Of a stretch of 64,000 bases of DNA, positions 43,934 through 53,029 are shown piece by piece. A model generated the notes under the pieces. The model was not told the origin of the DNA and did not search any database. It worked only from the letters and a program-made list of their open reading frames with translations. A program made the position numbers and the translations under genes. Each line of letters opens with the position of its first letter. Within the stretch, counting starts at the first letter, position 1. The DNA is from Streptomyces sp. NBC_01210 (GTDB lineage: Bacteria > Actinomycetota > Actinomycetes > Streptomycetales > Streptomycetaceae), in contig NZ_CP108549.1 in assembly GCF_036010325.1 (NCBI RefSeq), forward strand, positions 3,782,001 through 3,846,000, in the 5' to 3' direction.

Positions 43934-46321
43934 ATGTCGACTCTGCAATCCGCGCGCGGCCGCGCCGCCGCCCTCGCCGCACTGATCACCGCGGGGGCCG
44001 TGTGCGCCGGTGACGCCGTCGCCCGCAGCTTCCCCTTCGGACCGCACACCCGCAGCGTGAACGACCTCGGCAATCAGTTTGTGCCGTTCCATGCGCATCT
44101 GTGGGATCTGCTGCACGGCCGGGCGGACGGCGGACTGCTGCTCAACTGGCAGTCCGGTTACGGAACCAGCTTTCTGCCCGACCTCGGGACCTATCTGACC
44201 AGCCCGTTCTCGATGCTGGTCGGGCTCTTCCCGCGGGACGGGATCGATCTCGCCGTCTATGTGGTCACGCTGCTGAAGATGGCGACCGCTGCCGCGGCCA
44301 TGACGTGGCTGCTGCTGTCGCTGCGCAAGGACACGGGCGGGCGCTGGTGGATGGCGGCGGTGCTCGGCGCCTCGTACGCGCTGTGCGGCTGGTCGGTCGT
44401 CGAGGCCTCGTACAACCCGATGTGGATGGACGGCCTCGTCGCCTTCCCGCTGCTGTGCCTGGTCGGCGAGTGGGCGTGCACGGCACGCCGGCCGGTGCTC
44501 GGCCCCGTGGTCGTCGCGGTGGCGTGGATCGCCAACTTCTACACCGCCTACATGGCGACCATCGGGGCCGCGCTGGTGCTTCTCGTGCGGCTGGAGGAGA
44601 CGGCGGCAGGCGACCGGCTGCGGGCGCTGCTGCGGGCCGCCCGGGCCGTACTGCTCGGCATCGCGCTGGCCGCGCCCGTACTGATCCCCGTCTTTCTCGG
44701 CTCCAAGCACGCCTATCCGGGGTGGACGAAGGAGTTCGCACCGGCCGGCTGGGCCGATGTGTTCGCCCGTACGCTGCCGGCGACGTACAGCTTCTTCACG
44801 CCCGCGGTCTTCCTCGGCAGCGGTGCGCTGCTGCTGGCCGCCGCGCTCGCCTTCAACAGCGCGGTGCCGCGCCGTGAGCGGTGGGTGTGGACGGGGCTGG
44901 CGGCGGCCGTCGCCGTATCGCTGCAGTGGGGGCCGACACACCTGGTGTGGCATGTTTTCGCGACGCCCAACGGCAGCCCGTACCGGCAGACTTTCGTCTT
45001 CGCCGGGATCCTGGTGATCGCCGGCTGGATCTGCCTCTCGCACGGCTGGCCGGGGCGGCGCGCCCTGCTCGGCGGCGGGGCTGTGGTGGCGGTGATCGCG
45101 CTCGGGGCCTCCTTCAGCGACCTGGTCACCGCCTGGACGTTCCCGCTGTTCGCGGCCGGGATCGCGGCGGTCCTGGCCGGTCTGGTGCTGGCCAGGCGCG
45201 GAAAGTACGCCGTGCTGGCCGCACTGCTGCTCAGCGGCGCGCTGGTCGGGCAGGCCGCGGCGACCACCGCGTACGCCGACCGGCAGCGGCTCGGCAGGCT
45301 CGACGACTATCCGGCCTGGGGCGAGCCGCAGAGCGAGCGGGCCGCAGCGGTGGCAAAGGCCGACGGCTGGCCCGGCTACCGCACCGATCCGGGCCGCGAC
45401 CAGATCACCGGGAACGATCCGATCCTGCTGGGCGGCCAGGGCGGCTCGTACTACAGCAGCCACACACCCGATGTGTACACACGCACACTGGCCGCGCTCG
45501 GCGCGGGCTGGACGTCCAACGGCCGCAGTGTGCAGTCCCTGGACAACCCGGTCACCGACGCGATCTTCTCCGTCGGTGCGCGGGTCCGCACCAGGCAGGG
45601 ACAGCACCCGGAGGTGACCCGGTCGGCGACCGGGCCGCTGCTGACCGTACGGCCGCCGGGGCCCCAACCGCGGTACGGCGACTCGCCGTTCCGCAACCAG
45701 GAGATGATGCTCGGCGCGCAGGTCTACAGCTCCCCGGTCGCGGGCGCCTGTCCGGTCGGCAGCGAGGTCTTCCTCTGGGCGCCGGACTTCACCGGGACCG
45801 CCGGACTCGGCGGCGGAAAGCCGGTGAAACTGCGCGGCGGGCAGCCCAAGCGGCGTGCCGCACTGACCCCGCTCGGGACGGTCACCGCGCCGGACACCAC
45901 GATCGGCTACGGCCGCGCGGCACCGCGCCGGGCGAGCGTCGGCTGTCTGGACCGGGCGAAGCTCGCCGCGGCCGTGGACCGGCTGAAGTCGACGGGCGCG
46001 GTGTCCGTCAAGGTCACCGACAGCGGTGTACGGGCCCAGCTCCCGCCCGGCACACGGGGGACGGCGGTCCTCGCCGCGCCCCGGATCGCGGGCTGGAGCT
46101 GCGACGGCAGGCCCGCGGACACCTACCTGGGTCTCGTCGCCGTTCCTCTGGACGGAAAGTCGACGAGCGTGGACTGCTCCTTCCGGCCGCCCGGCCTGAA
46201 GGCCGGTGCGGCGATCGGGGCGGCAGGCCTGCTGGCGCTCGGAGTGCTCGCTCTGCTGCCGCTGCTGCGGTCACGTCTCCGGCGCCGCAACGGCCGTGTG
46301 CAAGGGGACGCCCGGATGTGA
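43934..46321 (+). CDS. YfhO-family polytopic membrane glycosyltransferase
   Basis: A 795-residue protein: about a dozen transmembrane helices in the first 450 residues, with NDLGNQFVPFHAHLWDLL in the first extracytoplasmic loop (GT-C-type acidic position) and repeated VFATPNGSPYRQTF-like segments; then an extracytoplasmic region and a final helix before a basic tail. YfhO proteins use undecaprenyl-phosphate sugars made by CsbB-type GT2 enzymes to decorate wall polymers such as teichoic acids. The GT2 and GtrA genes are divergent from it by 124 bp. Target polymer unknown. Confidence 0.85.
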   Translation: MSTLQSARGRAAALAALITAGAVCAGDAVARSFPFGPHTRSVNDLGNQFVPFHAHLWDLLHGRADGGLLLNWQSGYGTSFLPDLGTYLTSPFSMLVGLFPRDGIDLAVYVVTLLKMATAAAAMTWLLLSLRKDTGGRWWMAAVLGASYALCGWSVVEASYNPMWMDGLVAFPLLCLVGEWACTARRPVLGPVVVAVAWIANFYTAYMATIGAALVLLVRLEETAAGDRLRALLRAARAVLLGIALAAPVLIPVFLGSKHAYPGWTKEFAPAGWADVFARTLPATYSFFTPAVFLGSGALLLAAALAFNSAVPRRERWVWTGLAAAVAVSLQWGPTHLVWHVFATPNGSPYRQTFVFAGILVIAGWICLSHGWPGRRALLGGGAVVAVIALGASFSDLVTAWTFPLFAAGIAAVLAGLVLARRGKYAVLAALLLSGALVGQAAATTAYADRQRLGRLDDYPAWGEPQSERAAAVAKADGWPGYRTDPGRDQITGNDPILLGGQGGSYYSSHTPDVYTRTLAALGAGWTSNGRSVQSLDNPVTDAIFSVGARVRTRQGQHPEVTRSATGPLLTVRPPGPQPRYGDSPFRNQEMMLGAQVYSSPVAGACPVGSEVFLWAPDFTGTAGLGGGKPVKLRGGQPKRRAALTPLGTVTAPDTTIGYGRAAPRRASVGCLDRAKLAAAVDRLKSTGAVSVKVTDSGVRAQLPPGTRGTAVLAAPRIAGWSCDGRPADTYLGLVAVPLDGKSTSVDCSFRPPGLKAGAAIGAAGLLALGVLALLPLLRSRLRRRNGRVQGDARM

Positions 46322-46334
46322 CCGACCGGCCCGG

Positions 46335-47852
46335 TCAGCCGCTGTGGAACTGCCGCTGCCGGTCGAGCGCACGACGCAGCTCGACCGGCAGCTGGTGGTA
46401 GGGCCCGTACGCCCGTTCCGCGTCGTACAGCAGGCCCTGCAGCTGCTGCCGCGCCGCCGTATGGTCGCCGACCGCGAGCAGCAGATGGCCGATGCGGTGG
46501 CGGACGTCGAAGGCGCGGGCCGGGTCGGGGGCCTGAGGGTTCTCGTAGTACGGCAGCACTGCCCGGTACTCCGCGAGCGCGGCGGCCGGCTCGCCCAGCT
46601 GCTCCAGGCACTGGGCGGCGTCGTAGCGGAACTGCAGCGTCTGCGGATCGGCCGGGCCCGCCTCGGCGGCCCGGTCGTCGGCCAGCCGCCGCAGCTCAGG
46701 GAGCGCACGGCGGTACTGCCCGTCGTCCATCAGCGTCGTGGCGTACTGCTTGCGCAGGATCCGTACGACCGGCGAGTGCTCGCCGTGCTCGGCGGCGGCC
46801 GCCGGGAGGATCCCGCCGAGGATGTCGACGGCCTGGGTGATGCTGCCCTCGCCGAGGAGGCGCTTGACCTCGTCGACTGCGGCCGCCACATCCGGCCGGG
46901 GCGCCACCGGGGCGGCGGAGCGGGAGTCCGGGGGCGGGCTGGTGACCCGGTCCGGCCACGGCGCGTGCGGGCGCAGGAAGGGGCGGGTCGGGTCGAGCGG
47001 ACCGCCGGGCGCACCGCGGCTGGGCAGCAGCGGCGCGAGCGTCTCGTAGACATCCTGTGCACCGGACGGACGGTGCTGCGGGTCCTTGGCGAGCAGGCGC
47101 AGCACGAGCGCTTCGAGCGGCTCGGGTATCTCGGGGCGCAGCTGGCGGACCGGGAGCGGCGGCTCGTAGAGATGGCGGTGCAGCACGCCGAGGGCGGTGG
47201 AGCCCGCGAACGGGACGTTGCCGCTGAGGAGTTCGTGCAGCAGCACACCGAGGGCATAGAGATCGGTGTACGGGCCGACCGCGCCGCCCATCGCCTGCTC
47301 GGGGGCCATATAGGCGGGACTGCCGATGGGCGATCCGGTGTGGGTGAGGCGGGTGGTGTCGGTGTCGATGACGGAGGCGACACCGAGGTCGAGAACGGTG
47401 ACCGTGCCGTCGGGCTTCACCATCACATTCCGAGGCTTGAGGTCGCGGTGCACGATCGGCACGGCGTGCACGGCGGCGAGCACGGCACAGAGCTGGGCGG
47501 CGACCGAGACGGCCCACGGCCAGGGGTACGGCTCGTGCTCGGCGAGATGATCGGCGAGGTCCGCGCCCTCGACGTACTGCATGACGAGATAGAGGTCGTC
47601 GTCGTCGCTGCCCGCGTCATGAACGGTGACCAGGCCGGGATGGGAGACCTGCGCGGTGACCCGGCACTCGCGGACGAAGCGGCGGCGCATCTCGTCGGCG
47701 GCGGTGGCCGCGGCCATGTGGTCGGGGCGGAGCAGCTTGACGGCGACGCGGCGGTCGAGGCGGCCGTCGTACGCCGTCCAGACCTGTCCCATGCCGCCCT
47801 GGCCGATGACGGCCGAGAGCTCGTAACGGCCCGCGATGACGCGTCCGTTCAC
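46335..47852 (-). CDS. Soluble Ser/Thr protein kinase with C-terminal TPR-like region
   Basis: A 505-residue Hanks-type kinase without a transmembrane helix. Gly loop IGQGGMGQVW (about 16-25), VAVKLL (Lys), catalytic HRDLKPRNVMV, DLGVAS in place of DFG, SPAYMAPEQ, DLYALGVLLHELL. After a Pro-rich linker (about 275-330) come helical repeats (330-505; LLGEGSITQAVDILGGILPA; YAALPELRR-like units) resembling TPRs. The GTG at 47852 overlaps the previous stop (GTGA). Cytosolic; substrates unknown. Confidence 0.9.
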   Translation of the reverse strand: MNGRVIAGRYELSAVIGQGGMGQVWTAYDGRLDRRVAVKLLRPDHMAAATAADEMRRRFVRECRVTAQVSHPGLVTVHDAGSDDDDLYLVMQYVEGADLADHLAEHEPYPWPWAVSVAAQLCAVLAAVHAVPIVHRDLKPRNVMVKPDGTVTVLDLGVASVIDTDTTRLTHTGSPIGSPAYMAPEQAMGGAVGPYTDLYALGVLLHELLSGNVPFAGSTALGVLHRHLYEPPLPVRQLRPEIPEPLEALVLRLLAKDPQHRPSGAQDVYETLAPLLPSRGAPGGPLDPTRPFLRPHAPWPDRVTSPPPDSRSAAPVAPRPDVAAAVDEVKRLLGEGSITQAVDILGGILPAAAAEHGEHSPVVRILRKQYATTLMDDGQYRRALPELRRLADDRAAEAGPADPQTLQFRYDAAQCLEQLGEPAAALAEYRAVLPYYENPQAPDPARAFDVRHRIGHLLLAVGDHTAARQQLQGLLYDAERAYGPYHQLPVELRRALDRQRQFHSG

Positions 47853-48469
47853 CGGCCCTGCTCCCGGCCCTGCTCCTTGCGGAGGTAGTCGCTGAGCTCG
47901 TCGAGCTCGGCGCGGACCTGGTCGATACGGGGTTTGTCGGGCTGAGGCTGTTGTGGTGGGACGGGCGGGTAGCCGGAGGTGGAACTCTGGGACGCGTGAG
48001 GCATCTGCGTCGGCTGGGGCGGCAGGCCGTACGGGGCGGTCGGCGCGGCGTACGGGGCGGTCCGGGCGGCGTACGGCGGGGGCGGCGGGCCCCAGGTCGC
48101 CCTGGGCTCCTGGTAGTGACGGATGTCGGCCACCAGATAGTGCGTGGGCACCCCGATGGCGAGCCCGAGCAGAAGCGGCAGGAACACATAGTCGAGGGCG
48201 GTCATCTCGTCCTGCTTGGCCGCATCGGTCTCGGCCTCGGAACCGAATTCGCCGATGACGACGAACGCGGTGATCGCGAGGGCGAGGCTGACCCAGAACA
48301 GCAGCCAGTCGAGCCGTCGGCGGCGCATGATCGCTATTCGCAGCATCGTGCCCCAGGCGAGCATGCCGAAGCTGAGCAGCGCGAGCGCCACGAAGAGCAC
48401 GCGCATGGCGACGAGCAGCGCGGTGGGCGGTCGCTTGGGCTGCGGCGGCGCATAGCCGTGGCCGTGCAT
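47849..48469 (-). CDS. Membrane protein with Pro/Tyr-rich tail, coupled to kinase
   Basis: A 206-residue protein with three hydrophobic helices (about 16-40, 54-73 and 92-112) and a cytoplasmic C-terminus rich in Pro/Ala/Tyr (PYAARTAPYAAPTAPYG), ending in a charged helix (DQVRAELDELSDYLRKEQG). The ATG at 48469 follows AGGAG. It is translationally coupled to the kinase gene, so it may recruit or be phosphorylated by that kinase. No family recognised. Confidence 0.7.
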   Translation of the reverse strand: MHGHGYAPPQPKRPPTALLVAMRVLFVALALLSFGMLAWGTMLRIAIMRRRRLDWLLFWVSLALAITAFVVIGEFGSEAETDAAKQDEMTALDYVFLPLLLGLAIGVPTHYLVADIRHYQEPRATWGPPPPPYAARTAPYAAPTAPYGLPPQPTQMPHASQSSTSGYPPVPPQQPQPDKPRIDQVRAELDELSDYLRKEQGREQGR

Positions 48470-48525
48470 TACTGCTCCTGATGGCCTGGGGACGAGGCAG
48501 ATGGGGACGAGCGTATACATCGACA

Positions 48526-48563
48526 CGGACAACGGGTCCCGGGTTGTACGGACCCGTTGTCCG
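48526..48563 (-). terminator. Terminator after methylase gene
   Basis: Perfect 14-bp arms CGGACAACGGGTCC (48526-48539) and complement (48550-48563), 20 bp after the methylase stop. Confidence 0.75.
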
Positions 48564-48582
48564 ATGCGTCACGCTCCGGCTC

Positions 48583-50742
48583 TCACTCCGGCGTGACCGA
48601 GCCGTCGGTCAGCCCGTCGTACAGCCCCTGGACGAGCTGCTCGCCGAGCCGCCCGGCCTGCCTGAGCGCGTCCTCGAATTCGGCGAGCGCGCGGAAGCGT
48701 TCGCCGTAGCGCCGCTGATCGTCGAGCGGCAGCCGGGGCAACTGGAGTCGGCGCACATCGAGCCGGGTCGCCGTGGAGGCGTAGCTGCTGGCCTGCCGGT
48801 TGTTGGCGGTGCCACGCAGGAAACCGGCGAGGAACCAGGGGTCGAGCGCGGCCGGATCGGGGTGCAGCAGCTGGAGATTGCGGCCCAGGGCCGCTCCTGC
48901 GGTGGCCTCGTCGATGACGCGGACGATGGATCCGCCGCCGAGCACGGGCACGACGACATCGCCCACTTCGACGCGCACGGGCTCCTCGTCGGGGCCTTCG
49001 GGAAGCATGCCCGAGGGCGCGGTGCCGGAGAGCACGTCCTGTTCGGTGAGTACGGGCTCGGGCTCGGTGCCCGTACCGCCCGTACTGCCCGTTCCGCCAG
49101 TGCCGCCCGTTCCGCCAGTGCCGCCCGTTCCGCCCGCGCTGATCACCAGCGCTCCCGCGCGGGCCAGTTCGCCGACGGTCGTGGCGGGCCAGGGGGCGGG
49201 CTGCGCCTGCCCGGCGGGCGCCGGGGTGAGCTCCCCGGTCAGCCGCAGGGTCTCGGCGAGCCGGTCCCGTACGCGCAGCAGCTCGTCCGCACCGCCGCCC
49301 GCGGCGGGGGGCGGCAGGTGCCGGGCGGGCGCCAGGTCCACGTCGTCGTCGAGGAGTTCGATGACGGGAACCGAGCGGCTGACGCCCGGCTGCTCCTCGA
49401 CCGTGCCGTGCTTCTCGAAGGGCTGCCAGGCGTCGAGTACGGCGCTGTGGACGGCCTGCCAGTCGAGCTTGTCGCGGCCGCCGCCCGCCCCGGCGAGCTC
49501 CGCGGTGTCCACGAACAGCAGCTCGGGCGGGGCCGCCCGGCCCGGGTCCGGCTTGCGCAGCACCCAGATGTGCAGGGGGATGCCGTACGGGGGCGCGGCG
49601 CCGGCGGGCAGGGCGACGACGGCCCGCAGCGCACCGCGGCGCAGCAGCCCGGCGCGGATACGGCGGCCGGAGCGGCGGGACGCGGCGGCGGGCGGCATCA
49701 GCAGGACGGCGGCGCCGCCGGGGCGCAGCCGGGCGAGCGCGTGCTGGACCCAGGCCAGTTCGGACTCGGTACGGGCCGGGAAGCCGTACTCCCAGCGGGG
49801 GTCGTAGGCGAGTTCGTCGTGGCCCCAGTTGCGCTCGTTGAACGGCGGGTGGCAGAGCACAGCGTCGAACGCGGGCTTCGGGAACGCGTCACCGCGCAGG
49901 GTGTCGCCCGCGCGGGCGCGCACCGTGGCGTCGGAGTGCAGGGCGAGGCGCAGACCGGTGAGCGCGGCGAGGTTCGGGTCGGCGTCCTGTGCATACAGGG
50001 CGGTGGGGCGTTCGACGGCGCGCAGCAGCGTGCCGGTGCCGGAGGCGGGATCGAGCACGGCGCGGGCGCCGGCCCCGGCAAGCGCGGCCATGAGCGCGGC
50101 GGGCCCGGGCGGGGTGAGGGTGTACTGCCGGGGGTTGGCATCCAGGTACCGCCCGAGCAGAAACTCGAAGGCCTGGCGTGCGCCGAGTTCGGCAGCCAGC
50201 TCGGCGACACCGCGCAGGAGAGGGACGGATGCCGGCAGCGAGGCTTCCGGTCCGGACGAGGAGCCCGCGGCCTCTGTGAACAGTTCCGGGCGCGTCACCG
50301 AGCCCGGGTGCGCTGTGAACACAGCCGTGAAGAGCCCCACCGCATCCTCGCCGAAGCGCGCTGTGAGCACCTGCTCCAGCGCGCCGGGCAGCAGCTCCGC
50401 GAGCCGCTGGTCCGAGACCGCCGTCAGCTCCAGCCAGGCCGGGTGACGGTCCCTCACGAGCAGCAGTGTGCAGCCCGCCTGCACCAACGCCGGTACCGGG
50501 CCCGCGAGATGGCCCGACAGCTGTTGCCAAACCCTTTCGCGGAGCGGGACTTCGGCGAGTTTCCCCTGGTGGCGGAGCCATTGCTCGACCTCGGTGAGCG
50601 CGAAAGACGGGCTCGCCTCCGTGCCGCCGACCGGCTTCGGGAAGTCGGCGTGACGGCGCCGCCAGTTGCTGACCGCGGCGCGTCCGACTCCCGCCAGCCG
50701 GGCGATATCGGCCGCCGTCACCTCGCTCGATTTCTCCGGCAC
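48583..50742 (-). CDS. HTH - N6-adenine methylase - specificity-domain fusion
   Basis: A 719-residue protein. Residues 5-50 form a helix-turn-helix (VTAADIARLAGVGRAAVSNW). The HsdM-like core has SAM motif I LDPASGTGTLL (about 225-235) and motif IV written CHPPFNERNWG, with His where NPPF is usual. A Gly/Thr repeat (GGTGGTGGTGGTG...) near 535-560 links to a C-terminal region resembling a type I specificity half-subunit (FLRGTANNRQASS; LPLDDQRRYGERFRAL). No restriction subunit is nearby. The GTG at 50742 is chosen after GAGGGAG. Could be an orphan methylase or a DNA-binding regulator derived from one. Confidence 0.8.
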   Translation of the reverse strand: MPEKSSEVTAADIARLAGVGRAAVSNWRRRHADFPKPVGGTEASPSFALTEVEQWLRHQGKLAEVPLRERVWQQLSGHLAGPVPALVQAGCTLLLVRDRHPAWLELTAVSDQRLAELLPGALEQVLTARFGEDAVGLFTAVFTAHPGSVTRPELFTEAAGSSSGPEASLPASVPLLRGVAELAAELGARQAFEFLLGRYLDANPRQYTLTPPGPAALMAALAGAGARAVLDPASGTGTLLRAVERPTALYAQDADPNLAALTGLRLALHSDATVRARAGDTLRGDAFPKPAFDAVLCHPPFNERNWGHDELAYDPRWEYGFPARTESELAWVQHALARLRPGGAAVLLMPPAAASRRSGRRIRAGLLRRGALRAVVALPAGAAPPYGIPLHIWVLRKPDPGRAAPPELLFVDTAELAGAGGGRDKLDWQAVHSAVLDAWQPFEKHGTVEEQPGVSRSVPVIELLDDDVDLAPARHLPPPAAGGGADELLRVRDRLAETLRLTGELTPAPAGQAQPAPWPATTVGELARAGALVISAGGTGGTGGTGGTGGTGSTGGTGTEPEPVLTEQDVLSGTAPSGMLPEGPDEEPVRVEVGDVVVPVLGGGSIVRVIDEATAGAALGRNLQLLHPDPAALDPWFLAGFLRGTANNRQASSYASTATRLDVRRLQLPRLPLDDQRRYGERFRALAEFEDALRQAGRLGEQLVQGLYDGLTDGSVTPE

Positions 50743-50966
50743 CTGGCTGACTCCCTCGTAAGCGCTGATCCGCACCTGCCTGTTGTGTCGCCGAGCATAG
50801 CGGCGCACCTAGGAGAAACCTCTTCACAGCGTGAGCAAATCACGATTCCGTGAACCTCGTTGACTCGGTTCACAGCGTCTGCTCTTATTGACCCGGCCGC
50901 CGCACGGCGCGCTGAACGGGGCTCACCACAAGGTCCCGACCACACTCCACGTCCGGGAGGGCATCC

Positions 50967-51821
50967 ATGTCCCACTCCACGCAGCAGCCCCAGTACGACC
51001 CGCAGCAGCCGCCCGCCGCGGGCCCCTACGCCCCGGCCCCGCAGCAGCTGCGCAACGGGCTCGGCACGGCCGCACTGGTGCTCGGGATCATCGGCACCAT
51101 CTCCGGCCTGATCCCCTTCTTCTTCTGGCTGGCCGGCATCCTCGGCCTGATCGCCCTGATCCTGGGCCTGTCGGGCCGCGGCCGGGTCAAGCGCGGCGAG
51201 GCCGCCAACAAGGGCGTGACCACCACCGGCGCCATCCTCGGACTGGTCGCGCTGATCCTCTCGATCGTCGGCGCGGTGATCACGTTCAAGGCCGTGGGCG
51301 ACGCGGTGGACGAGATCAACAAGGCCACCTCGGGCACCACGGCGTCGAAGGCGCCGGCCGCCGGGAAGGGCGACAAAGGCAAGGGCGGCACGGCCGACAA
51401 GGCCAAGAGCGACGACAAGACCGACTCGGCCGACACCCTCGCCGCGGGCGACACGTCCATCTACGACGACGACCTCAAGGTCACCGTCTCCGCACCCAAG
51501 GACTTCACCCCCAGCGAGTTCGCCGCCGGGCACACCAAGGGCCACAAGGCCTACGTGGTGACCGTCGTCATCGAGAACGCCGGCAAGGAGAAGTTCGACG
51601 CTGCCCTGCTGACCGCCGAGGCCCGCGCAGGCAAGGACGGCGTCAAGGCCGAGCAGATCTTCGACGAAGGGGTCGGCGACGGCTTCAGCGGCAAGATCCT
51701 GCCCGGAAAGAAGACCACGGTGAAGTACGCCTTCGACGCCCCGGCCGACGCCAAGATCCTCACGGTCGAGGTCAGCCCCGGCATCTCGTACGACGCCTCG
51801 CAGTGGGAGCTCAAGCTCTGA
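50967..51821 (+). CDS. DUF4190/DUF4352-type membrane protein
   Basis: A 284-residue protein: Gln/Pro-rich N-terminus, two transmembrane helices (about 33-70, GTAALVLGIIGTISGLIPFF and LAGILGLIALILGLSG; 88-113, GAILGLVALILSIVGAVITF) as in DUF4190, a Lys/Asp/Gly-rich linker, then an extracytoplasmic beta-sandwich domain (160-284, KAYVVTVVIENAGKEKFDAA) like DUF4352/telokinin-type proteins. The ATG follows GGGAGGG. Probably surface-exposed; function unknown. Confidence 0.82.
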   Translation: MSHSTQQPQYDPQQPPAAGPYAPAPQQLRNGLGTAALVLGIIGTISGLIPFFFWLAGILGLIALILGLSGRGRVKRGEAANKGVTTTGAILGLVALILSIVGAVITFKAVGDAVDEINKATSGTTASKAPAAGKGDKGKGGTADKAKSDDKTDSADTLAAGDTSIYDDDLKVTVSAPKDFTPSEFAAGHTKGHKAYVVTVVIENAGKEKFDAALLTAEARAGKDGVKAEQIFDEGVGDGFSGKILPGKKTTVKYAFDAPADAKILTVEVSPGISYDASQWELKL

Positions 51822-51841
51822 CCCGCCGCCGCCCCTCGGGC

Positions 51842-51870
51842 GAAGAGGCCGCCTCCGGGGCGGCCTCTTC
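51842..51870. terminator. Bidirectional terminator
   Basis: Perfect 12-bp arms GAAGAGGCCGCC (51842-51853) and GGCGGCCTCTTC (51859-51870), loop TCCGG, between converging genes. Confidence 0.8.
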
Positions 51871-51893
51871 TCGTTCCCCCGGCACGTCCTGGT

Positions 51894-52682
51894 TCAGCCG
51901 CCGCACTGCGCCAGCATCGTCTGCTTGTCCGCCGCGGTCACGGGCAGTTCGTACTTGAGGGACACCTGCGAGAAGCGCACCGAGTACGAGCAGCGGATCT
52001 GTTTGTTCGGCGGGAGCCAGGATGCCGGGCCCGAGTCGCTCTTGGAGCCGTTGGTCGAGCCCGATACCGGCAGAAGGTTCAAGGGATCGTTTGCTATCTG
52101 CTCGCGTTTGTCCTTTGGCCACCGCGAGGCACCCATCTGCCAGTCGTAGGACAACGGCATCACGTGGTCGATTTGCACCTTGGTCGCCTGCGCTTTGCGC
52201 CACTCGATCGTCGTGCCGGTATACGGATCGTCCAAGGTCATGGAGACGACGACGCAGTCGGAACCGTCCCGGAAGCGGAGGTCTTGACCATCGCGTTTTA
52301 TAAGATCATTTCGAGTGTCGCAGCCATTGTGCGCAAGCGGGACACCGTCGGCCGAGTCCATCCAGGCGTAGCCGAAGCGGTCCCGGGCGTAACCGGTCTT
52401 CGGGCCCCGGCCTTTGGTGGACACCTTCCCTATCAGCCGACGGGCGGCCGCCCTGTCCTGCTCGGAGGTGAGAGGGGCGAGGCCCGGCTTTGTCCCCTCG
52501 GGGTTGGCGAGCGGGCTGGTGCCGACGCCCGAGCCTCCTGCGGAGGGCGCGGATGCGGAGTCCGAGGGCTTGGCGTCCCCGGTGAGCCCGCCTCCTTCGC
52601 AGCCTGCGAGCAGTGTCCCTGCGACGACAGCCGTCAGTCCGCCTGCGAGCACGCGCGATATTCGAACCCCGAGTCTTTTCAC
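51894..52682 (-). CDS. Lipoprotein with HNH nuclease domain (DUF1524-like)
   Basis: A 262-residue exported protein. Lipoprotein signal with lipobox LLAGC (Cys near 28), Ser/Gly/Pro spacer, then a GmrSD/DUF1524-type HNH domain: GYAWMDSADGVPLAHNGCDTRN, QIDHVMPLSYDWQMG (catalytic DH), and NDPLNLLPVSGSTNGSKSD. Such secreted or anchored nucleases in Streptomyces may serve DNA scavenging. GTG start at 52682. The lipid anchor is predicted; a cleaved secreted form is possible. Confidence 0.85.
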   Translation of the reverse strand: MKRLGVRISRVLAGGLTAVVAGTLLAGCEGGGLTGDAKPSDSASAPSAGGSGVGTSPLANPEGTKPGLAPLTSEQDRAAARRLIGKVSTKGRGPKTGYARDRFGYAWMDSADGVPLAHNGCDTRNDLIKRDGQDLRFRDGSDCVVVSMTLDDPYTGTTIEWRKAQATKVQIDHVMPLSYDWQMGASRWPKDKREQIANDPLNLLPVSGSTNGSKSDSGPASWLPPNKQIRCSYSVRFSQVSLKYELPVTAADKQTMLAQCGG

Positions 52683-53029
52683 GCTCGCACCCTACTCAAG
52701 TCCTGCACGAGGCAAGGCAGTTCGGGAGCATTGTGGAGGGTATGTTCGCTATCCACCACTATGGAACGTTCCGCGACGCGCTTCGACGCGCGGATGGCGG
52801 AGGGGGCGCGTAGCGTCGAAAGCACCAAGTCTGCAATCCACCTGTCCGGAGGAGAGCAACAGCGATACGCACACAGAGATACACATCCGCACACCCACCG
52901 CCCGCGGAGCCGAGCCGGCCACCGCGGGCGGTGTGTCGTGCCGGATCCCGCGCCGCCACGAACCTGCGCCGCCACGAACCCGTACAGCAGCGGCCCCGTA
53001 CGGCCGCGGCCCCGCGCCGGCCCGCGGCC
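52683..53029. other. Intergenic region upstream of the HNH lipoprotein gene
   Basis: A short open frame ATG 52742 - TAG 52813 (MFAIHHYGTFRDAL...) follows GTGGAGGG and could be translated, but at 23 codons there is no support beyond that. The remainder holds a terminator (52897-52932) and nothing else recognised. Confidence 0.35.
52897..52932 (-). terminator. Stem-loop downstream of the truncated gene at 53030
   Basis: Perfect 11-bp arms ACCGCCCGCGG (52897-52907) and CCGCGGGCGGT (52922-52932). Confidence 0.6.

Noticed and set aside
46335..50742. A Pgl-type phage defence system
   Set aside because: No PglY/PglZ-like genes are present and the methylase has a different domain layout.
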